Below, piece after piece: positions 14,669 to 19,806 of a DNA stretch of 19,806 bases. The translations under genes and the position numbers were made by a program. This DNA comes from an uncultured Duncaniella sp. (GTDB taxonomy: Bacteria; Bacteroidota; Bacteroidia; Bacteroidales; Muribaculaceae), in assembly GCA_910577335.1 (NCBI GenBank), contig CAJTMJ010000049.1, positions 1 to 19,806 on the forward strand, read 5' to 3'. Each line of letters starts with the position of its first letter. Within the stretch, counting starts at the first letter, position 1. A model generated the notes under the pieces. It made no database searches. It was not told the origin of the DNA and saw only the letters and a list, made by a program, of their open reading frames with translations.

Positions 14669-15664
14669 TTATTCTGCTGTAGTGGGAGCAGTGGGAGGAA
14701 CTGTTGCCTTTGCTTCCCAACCGAGAGCGCTCGCACCTAACACAGCCGCATCAGCTTCCTTCAATTCTGAAAGGAGGACACGAACTTTGCCTTTAAATGT
14801 AGGCATCATGTGTTTCTCCATTGACTCACGCAACGGGCGCATAAGAAGCTCACCTGACTTAGCCAAACCGCCAAAGAGGATTATGGCTTCAGGAGATGAG
14901 AACACAGTGAAGTCAGCGAACGCCTCACCGAGAATATTGCCTGTGTATTCGAATATCTCATTAGCGAGTTTATCACCATTCACAGCTGCGTCATACACAT
15001 CCTTAGAAGTGATGGCATCAATAGGAATATTGCGGAGCAGAGATTCGTCGGCACGTATTTCAAGGAATTCACGTGCTGTGCGTGCAACTCCGGAAGCAGA
15101 GCAATATGCTTCAAGACAGCCTGTGCGACCGCAACCGCAAAGACGACCGTTGTTACGCTTCATAATCACGTGACCAAGCTCTCCGGCAAAACCATCGTGA
15201 CCATAAACTAACTGACCGTTAATCACAATACCGCTACCGACACCGGTACCAAGGGTTATCATGATGAAATCCTTTAATCCGCGAGCTGCGCCATAAGTCA
15301 TTTCGCCGATTGCGGCAGCATTGGCATCATTTGTGATAGCTACAGGTATTCCAAACTTATCACTTACCATCTGAGCCAAAGGTAACGGAGTGGGCCAAGG
15401 TATATTGACAAGTTTTTCAATCATTCCGGTATAGTAATTAGCGTTCGGAGCGCCAATACCTATGCCATGAACCTTATCAACTGCATCGTTAGCAATCAAC
15501 ATTCTTGTTACCTCATCATAGAGTTCATCAATGTAAGCGTTAACATCGGTATGCTTTAACGTCTTAATTGAGGAACTTGCTATCACTGTGCCACGTGCGT
15601 CTACCAATCCGAACACGGTATTAGTGCCACCTATATCGACACCTAAAACGTATGGTTTGCTCAT
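14669..15664 (-). CDS. ROK-family sugar kinase, probable glucokinase
   Basis: A 331-aa cytoplasmic kinase that would phosphorylate glucose or a related hexose with ATP. The phosphate-binding motif DIGGTNT is at residues 10-16, the catalytic Asp in TNDAN at 113 and ELGH at 162-165. The ROK zinc site CGCGRTGCLEAYCSASG has Cys176, Cys178 and Cys183, with His165 as the fourth ligand. It resembles the ROK hexokinases of Bacteroides (such as RokA). There is no DNA-binding N-terminal domain, so it is a kinase, not a ROK repressor. The tail (GWEAKATVPPTAPTTAE) is a short unstructured extension. It is transcribed divergently from ruvB with its own promoter box at 15722-15729, and a terminator follows. 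Confidence 0.92.
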   Translation of the reverse strand: MSKPYVLGVDIGGTNTVFGLVDARGTVIASSSIKTLKHTDVNAYIDELYDEVTRMLIANDAVDKVHGIGIGAPNANYYTGMIEKLVNIPWPTPLPLAQMVSDKFGIPVAITNDANAAAIGEMTYGAARGLKDFIMITLGTGVGSGIVINGQLVYGHDGFAGELGHVIMKRNNGRLCGCGRTGCLEAYCSASGVARTAREFLEIRADESLLRNIPIDAITSKDVYDAAVNGDKLANEIFEYTGNILGEAFADFTVFSSPEAIILFGGLAKSGELLMRPLRESMEKHMMPTFKGKVRVLLSELKEADAAVLGASALGWEAKATVPPTAPTTAE

Positions 15665-15721
15665 AATTTTAATTTCAAGGGATTATTATTGTTTTTTGAT
15701 ATTAGTGTCTTTATCGCTCCA

Positions 15722-15729
15722 CAAATATA
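15722..15729 (-). promoter_or_regulatory. -7 box of the ROK kinase gene
   Basis: CAAATATA on the plus strand reads TATATTTG on the minus strand, matching TAnnTTTG. Transcription would start near 15714-15718, about 50 nt ahead of the ATG at 15664. A TTTG lies at 15756-15759 but 26 bases away, more than usual. Confidence 0.5.
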
Positions 15730-15784
15730 CTCAATATTTTCTTATTATGGCATGACAAAGCCCAAAAAGTAAAAAAAATTTCAT

Positions 15785-15792
15785 TAATTTTG
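15785..15792 (+). promoter_or_regulatory. -7 box immediately before ruvB
   Basis: TAATTTTG matches TAnnTTTG and ends only 9 bases before the ruvB ATG at 15802. The predicted start near 15796-15800 gives an almost leaderless mRNA. Confidence 0.5.
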
Positions 15793-15801
15793 TAGAACAA
15801 T

Positions 15802-16848
15802 ATGGAAAATGATTTCGACATACACGACAATCTCAATAAAGACAAAGATTTTGAAAAGGCCTTGCGCCCTTCATACTTCGATTCTTTCAACGGACAGGAG
15901 AAGATAGTGGAAAACCTGAAAGTCTTCGTCCAAGCTGCCCGTATGCGAGGCGAAGCACTTGACCACTTGTTATTGTTCGGTCCTCCCGGACTTGGGAAAA
16001 CCACTCTCGCCGGTATCATAGCGAACGAATTAGGTGTGAATTTCAAAGTCACTTCCGGACCTGTGCTTGACAAACCGGGAGATCTGGCGGGTATACTCAC
16101 ATCGCTCGAAGAAAATGATGTGCTTTTCATAGATGAGATACATCGTTTGAGCCGTGTGGTAGAGGAGTATCTCTACTCCGCCATGGAGGATTACCGCATA
16201 GATATAATGATAGACAAGGGTCCGGGTGCACGTTCGGTGCAACTGTCACTTTCTCCATTCACCCTTGTCGGGGCAACGACACGTTCAGGTATGCTTACCG
16301 CTCCGATGAGAGCTCGTTTTGGTATTAACTGCCATCTGGAATATTACAATCACGAGGTGCTTGAACGAATCATATTACGATCTGCCGCCCTACTCGGAGT
16401 GAGATGCACAGGCGAAGCCGCCCACGAGATAGCCATGCGCAGCCGAGGGACCCCACGTATAGCCAATTCACTGCTCCGTAGAGTGCGTGACTTCGCACAA
16501 GTGAAAGGGACAGGAGACATAGAGCCTGAAATAGCTCGTTTTGCCCTTGATGCGCTCAACATAGACCGCTATGGTCTTGACGAGATGGACCACAAGCTCC
16601 TTCTCACAATGATCAACAAATTCAACGGCGGTCCCGTCGGACTCTCCACCATAGCTACCGCCATCGGTGAGGAGAAAGACACTATAGAAGAAGTCTATGA
16701 ACCTTTCCTTATAATGGAAGGATTCCTACGCCGCACACCACGAGGGAGAGAAGTCACCTCATTAGCTTATAATCATCTTGAAGATTCAATCGATGAAAAG
16801 CAGCTGCGCTCATTTCAGAGAGGACAGATGCCAAACTTATTTGAATAA
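15802..16848 (+). CDS. ruvB: Holliday junction branch migration ATPase RuvB
   Basis: A 348-aa AAA+ motor that drives branch migration of Holliday junctions with RuvA and RuvC. Visible motifs are Walker A GPPGLGKTT (60-68), Walker B FIDEIHRL (109-116), sensor I GATTRSG (157-163), the arginine finger region RARFG (170-174), sensor II GTPRIANSLLRRVRDFA (about 214-230), and the C-terminal winged helix with EPFLIMEGFLRRTPRGRE (about 290-312). Length and N-terminus match Bacteroidales RuvB (ALRPSYFDSFNGQEKIVENL), supporting ATG 15802 despite the very short leader. A Wzx-like flippase gene follows after 23 nt, an arrangement I know from Bacteroides. ruvA and ruvC are not in the window. Confidence 0.98.
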   Translation: MENDFDIHDNLNKDKDFEKALRPSYFDSFNGQEKIVENLKVFVQAARMRGEALDHLLLFGPPGLGKTTLAGIIANELGVNFKVTSGPVLDKPGDLAGILTSLEENDVLFIDEIHRLSRVVEEYLYSAMEDYRIDIMIDKGPGARSVQLSLSPFTLVGATTRSGMLTAPMRARFGINCHLEYYNHEVLERIILRSAALLGVRCTGEAAHEIAMRSRGTPRIANSLLRRVRDFAQVKGTGDIEPEIARFALDALNIDRYGLDEMDHKLLLTMINKFNGGPVGLSTIATAIGEEKDTIEEVYEPFLIMEGFLRRTPRGREVTSLAYNHLEDSIDEKQLRSFQRGQMPNLFE

Positions 16849-16871
16849 CCAATTCAATCATTAGATATCTT

Positions 16872-18353
16872 ATGGCGGGAATCAAGAGTCTTGCTAAAGA
16901 CACTGCCGTATATGGCTTAAGCAGCATAATAGGCCGTTTTCTTAATTGGTGCCTTGTGCCACTTTACACTCAAATGTTCCCTCCGGGTGAATATGGAGAG
17001 GTGATATACATATACACACTTGTGGCATTAGCTTTAATAGTGCTGACATACGGAATGGAGACCGGCTTTTTCAGGTTTGCCAACCATGAAAAGTATAAGG
17101 ATCCGATGGAGGTGTATTCCACCGCATTGATTTCACTGTCGGTGACTTCGATCACATTCATAGCGTTGGTAGCCATATTCCTAAGCCCCATATCACTGAC
17201 ATTCCACTGTGCAAATCATGAAAGCTACATAATGATGATGGCTATCGCCGTGGCTCTTGACGCTTTCACCGCACTGCCGTTCAGCTATCTGCGATATGCC
17301 AAACGCCCCATGCGATTTGCAGGACTGCGACTCATAAACATTGGAGCAAACATCGCTCTTAACCTCTTTTTCATCCTTATATGCCCATGGCTGTGGAAGC
17401 AAGCTCCGGGTTGGATAGCATGGTTCTATGACCCTGACTTCGGTATCGGATACATATTCCTTGCCAACCTTATTACATCAGCTCTTAACCTGTTATTACT
17501 TCTGCCAGAGCTAAAAGGGTTTAAATGGAAGTTCAACCCGGCATTGTGGCGTGAAATGATAGGCTATTCAGCACCTTTACTTGTGCTCGGTCTTGCCGGT
17601 ATAATGAACCAGAACATCTACTCTATTCTTATGCCGCTGCTCTATCCCGACAAAGCAAACGCCATGACACAGGTAGGTATATACGGTGCGAACTATAAGA
17701 TAGGTATAGTGATGGTAATGTTCATTCAGGCATTCCGATTCGCCTACGAACCGTTCATATTCGCACGGGCTAAAGACCGCGGGGAGGATAAGCTTCAAAG
17801 CTATCGTGATGCTATGAAATGGTTCGTGATCTCAGCGATGGTAATATTCTTGGGAGTGATGTTCTACCTTGACATATTGCGTCATTTCATCGCCTCCACC
17901 TATTTCAGCGGACTAAAAGTGGTGCCTATAGTAATGATTGCCGAACTTTTCTTCGGGATTTCATTCAATCTGTCGCTATGGTATAAACTGACCGATAGAA
18001 CCGCTTGGGGAATGTGGCTATCACTATTCGGGTTGGCTATGACAATAGGATTGAATGTCCTGCTGGTTCCACATTACGGATATATGGGATGCGCATGGGC
18101 AGCTTTCGGATGCTACGGCTCAATGATGGCGGCAAGCTACATACTCGGACGTATATACTATCCCATAAATTACAATCTGCCAAAACTTTCATTCTACTTC
18201 ATTTCTGCGATAGCGCTCTGGTTTTTCTCCGAAATCATCGCAATAGAAGCCAAGCCGTGGATTAACATGTTAGTGCGCACACCCTTACTGCTCGCATATA
18301 TCTATATGGCGTTAAGGATGGAAAAAGTGCAACTGAGTTTCAGAAAGCGATAG
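16872..18353 (+). CDS. Polysaccharide flippase / lipopolysaccharide biosynthesis protein (Wzx-like, MOP superfamily)
   Basis: A 493-aa inner-membrane protein with about 12-14 hydrophobic segments, including the N-terminal SLAKDTAVYGLSSIIGRFLN and LVALALIVLTYG and the C-terminal LSFYFISAIALWFFSEIIA. The N-terminal GRFLNWCLVPLYT and GEYGEVIYIYTLVAL pattern is that of oligosaccharide-lipid flippases, which move lipid-linked polysaccharide units across the inner membrane. The substrate is unknown and no glycosyltransferase cluster surrounds it. It lies 23 nt after ruvB, so it is probably in the same transcript. It ends 6 bases from the convergent lipid kinase gene, with no room for a terminator between. 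Confidence 0.9.
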   Translation: MAGIKSLAKDTAVYGLSSIIGRFLNWCLVPLYTQMFPPGEYGEVIYIYTLVALALIVLTYGMETGFFRFANHEKYKDPMEVYSTALISLSVTSITFIALVAIFLSPISLTFHCANHESYIMMMAIAVALDAFTALPFSYLRYAKRPMRFAGLRLINIGANIALNLFFILICPWLWKQAPGWIAWFYDPDFGIGYIFLANLITSALNLLLLLPELKGFKWKFNPALWREMIGYSAPLLVLGLAGIMNQNIYSILMPLLYPDKANAMTQVGIYGANYKIGIVMVMFIQAFRFAYEPFIFARAKDRGEDKLQSYRDAMKWFVISAMVIFLGVMFYLDILRHFIASTYFSGLKVVPIVMIAELFFGISFNLSLWYKLTDRTAWGMWLSLFGLAMTIGLNVLLVPHYGYMGCAWAAFGCYGSMMAASYILGRIYYPINYNLPKLSFYFISAIALWFFSEIIAIEAKPWINMLVRTPLLLAYIYMALRMEKVQLSFRKR

Positions 18354-18359
18354 AGAATG

Positions 18360-19319
18360 TCAATTTGAAAAGACGTTATTTATAGCTATCTTCAAGTCAT
18401 TGAACATTGAGGCTACCGGTGTAAGTATCGGCTTGAAGGGCTGCACATGCTTGGGTGTATACACATTCAATGAATGATGGTGGCAGTCTATATCCAGACG
18501 CTTTTCGATTTCCATAGGCTCGCCGTCGAGATGTGCCACGCCTGAATTTTCACGTTCTATAACAAGATGTGGGGTGCGGAATGTCTGTATAAGCACATTC
18601 TTCTCTATCATACCGGTGAGCATATCCACCCCGACTATGGCAGTGTTGAAAAGGTTTCCTGCGTGTATTATGGTCACGTCAAGAAGTCCGTCGTCAATAG
18701 CCGCATGTGGAGCTATATATGCGTTGTTGCCATATTGCGAAGCATTACACACCGCCACTAAAAATGCTTTTTTTGTCAACATTTTCCCATTGGCGCTAAT
18801 GGTATAATATTCAGGTTCGTAATTGGCATACGTTTCAAAGGTGCTTTGGAGATAAGTAAACTTCCCTCGTGTCTTTTTACGGGCAAACGCAGCACTGACC
18901 GCCGCATCAAATCCAACTCCGAACGTACAGAAAAATTTACGATCATTAACCGTAGCGAAATCAATAGGCATCGGGTGATTCTCAAGTATCACCTTTATCC
19001 CCTCCTTTATATCAATAGGTATACCAAGGTGACGTGCAAGCCCATTGCCTGAACCACAAGGGATAATACCCAACACTGTTCGCGAGCCACACAGAGCGGC
19101 AGCCGTCTCATTGATAGTGCCGTCACCTCCGGCAGCAAACACAGCGTCATAACCAAGTCCGACAGCGTCAGATGCAAGTCTTGTGGCATCGCCGTGGCAT
19201 TGGGTATATACCACCTCGACACTCCAGCCAAGCGGTGCAAGCATCTCTTTAACTTGATCGTCGAGCCCGGCTTTGCTTCGTGTGCCCGATATAGGGTTAA
19301 TTATGAGTCGTGATTTCAT
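18360..19319 (-). CDS. Diacylglycerol/lipid kinase family protein (YegS/BmrU-like)
   Basis: A 319-aa protein counted from ATG 19319; the frame extends upstream by nine residues (MNLHCTELN), but MKSRLIINPISGTRSKAG is the typical family start. The nucleotide-binding motif GGDGTINETAAAL and the downstream GIIPCGSGNGLARHLGI are characteristic of diacylglycerol-kinase-fold lipid kinases. A C-terminal half with VAHLDGEPMEIE also fits the family. Such proteins phosphorylate diacylglycerol, phosphatidylglycerol or sphingoid bases; Bacteroidales make sphingolipids, so a sphingosine-kinase-like role is possible but not shown. It follows the small secreted-protein gene (66-nt gap) on the same strand and may share its transcript. 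Confidence 0.92.
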   Translation of the reverse strand: MKSRLIINPISGTRSKAGLDDQVKEMLAPLGWSVEVVYTQCHGDATRLASDAVGLGYDAVFAAGGDGTINETAAALCGSRTVLGIIPCGSGNGLARHLGIPIDIKEGIKVILENHPMPIDFATVNDRKFFCTFGVGFDAAVSAAFARKKTRGKFTYLQSTFETYANYEPEYYTISANGKMLTKKAFLVAVCNASQYGNNAYIAPHAAIDDGLLDVTIIHAGNLFNTAIVGVDMLTGMIEKNVLIQTFRTPHLVIERENSGVAHLDGEPMEIEKRLDIDCHHHSLNVYTPKHVQPFKPILTPVASMFNDLKIAINNVFSN

Positions 19320-19385
19320 GTTTAATTCTGTACAATGGAGATTCATTCGGAGAGAATCAAGGTTATAAGATGCCGATATGGCGAC

Positions 19386-19709
19386 TTAAATAGTCACTCT
19401 ATGCGTACATGCTCCAATTTTCACTATATAAATACCTTTAGCCCTCATAAGAAACCTGTGGATACCTTCGGGAAGAGTTTCTTCGGATACCAATTGCCCG
19501 AGTATAGTGAAAACTTTAACCGTTATACGCTTCTCGCTCGACACATAAATATATCCGTCGCTCACAGCTATACCTATCGGATTTTCGTCAATATCCTGGA
19601 GTTCAACCATCGCTCTCGGAGGTGTGTCCACCTCTTCCCACCGCTGCGTCGCTCCAATGGTGAAGACAACAGTGAGTACCACGATAAGTATGACTATGAA
19701 ACGGCGCAT
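19386..19709 (-). CDS. Small secreted protein resembling a type IX secretion sorting domain
   Basis: A 107-aa protein beginning MRRFIVILIVVLTVVFTIGA, a signal peptide. The C-terminal ~50 residues (ITVKVFTILGQLVSEETLPE, then GIHRFLMRAKGIYIVKIG) resemble the type A sorting domain (TIGR04183-like), which has VxIYNxxGxxV and GxYxVxV beta strands. An entire protein built of little more than such a domain is unusual. The ATG at 19709 is chosen because a complete promoter lies just upstream (19719-19749); the longer frame starting at 19766 would begin upstream of the transcription start. It probably heads a transcript that continues into the lipid kinase gene. Function unknown. Confidence 0.65.
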   Translation of the reverse strand: MRRFIVILIVVLTVVFTIGATQRWEEVDTPPRAMVELQDIDENPIGIAVSDGYIYVSSEKRITVKVFTILGQLVSEETLPEGIHRFLMRAKGIYIVKIGACTHRVTI

Positions 19710-19718
19710 ATCCGAATA

Positions 19719-19749
19719 CAAAAGTAGAAAAAATTTTCCATGTAACAAA
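19719..19749 (-). promoter_or_regulatory. Complete Bacteroidota promoter (TTTG-19-TACTTTTG)
   Basis: On the minus strand TTTG (19749-19746) is followed after 19 bases by TACTTTTG (19726-19719), a full -33/-7 pair and the best in the window. Transcription would start near 19711-19715, only a few bases before the ATG at 19709. The -33 TTTG is formed by the T-tract of the terminator at 19747-19787. Confidence 0.75.
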
Positions 19750-19787
19750 AAAAGGGGCTGTGTCAAAATAGGCGCAGCCTCTTTTTT
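19747..19787. terminator. Bidirectional terminator
   Basis: GGGGCTGTG (19754-19762) pairs with CGCAGCCTC (19773-19781) with two G-U pairs, extended by an A-run (19748-19753) against a T-run (19782-19787). It has T-tracts on both strands. It may end a minus-strand gene lying beyond the right edge. Confidence 0.85.
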
Positions 19788-19806
19788 GTGGCATTGATGT
19801 TTTGAT

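Noticed and set aside
14661..15173. 170-aa plus-strand frame
   Set aside because: Antisense to the ROK kinase, whose catalytic and zinc motifs are intact.
19710..19766. Longer start at 19766 for the small secreted protein
   Set aside because: It lies upstream of a complete TTTG-19-TACTTTTG promoter and in the terminator of another unit, and would bury the signal peptide.

Overview
The window looks like a chromosomal segment of a gut-type Bacteroidales bacterium, most like the Muribaculaceae/Bacteroidaceae. Supporting signs are repeated Bacteroidota promoter boxes (TAnnTTTG) in front of genes, weak Shine-Dalgarno sequences, a CarB of the form I associate with Bacteroidota and animal CAD/CPS1, a ruvB followed by a polysaccharide flippase, lipoproteins with short lipoboxes, and a small protein resembling a type IX secretion sorting domain. 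The genus is inference; no rRNA is present.

Region 1 (1-4860) is accessory in character. It starts with what looks like the outer end of an IS3/IS150-like insertion sequence. A gene-poor stretch follows, with several GC-rich hairpins in a row (500-629). Then come a 602-aa AlbA_2/HATPase regulator-type protein with two repetitive linkers and C-terminal DNA-binding domains, and an unrecognised 137-aa protein. A second gene-poor stretch of about 740 bases holds a promoter, a 25-codon ORF and a strong terminator whose 5' arm can pair alternatively with the ORF start. This cassette lies between two copies of a 33-nt direct repeat. The region ends with a secreted protein carrying an HExxH motif.

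Region 2 (4880-9245) holds a DUF892 ferritin-like protein with a lysine-rich tail (minus) and, divergently, carB without an adjacent carA. Terminators close both.

Region 3 (9334-13813) holds an ECF sigma factor with a four-helix membrane protein directly downstream (minus). Divergent from it are a lipoprotein-type prolyl oligopeptidase with an intact catalytic triad and a second lipoprotein with a BamE/SmpA-like C-terminus, likely co-transcribed.

Region 4 (13843-19806) is housekeeping: an UlaG-like MBL-fold hydrolase, a ROK sugar kinase (minus), ruvB plus a Wzx-like flippase (plus), a YegS-like lipid kinase (minus) and a 107-aa secreted protein (minus) with the window's best promoter. Inverted-repeat terminators separate several units.

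The most unusual element is the 3247-3502 cassette: promoter, short ORF, attenuator-like terminator and flanking direct repeats. The 500-629 structured element and the unassigned AlbA_2 + 137-aa pair come next. No complete defence system or CRISPR array could be demonstrated.
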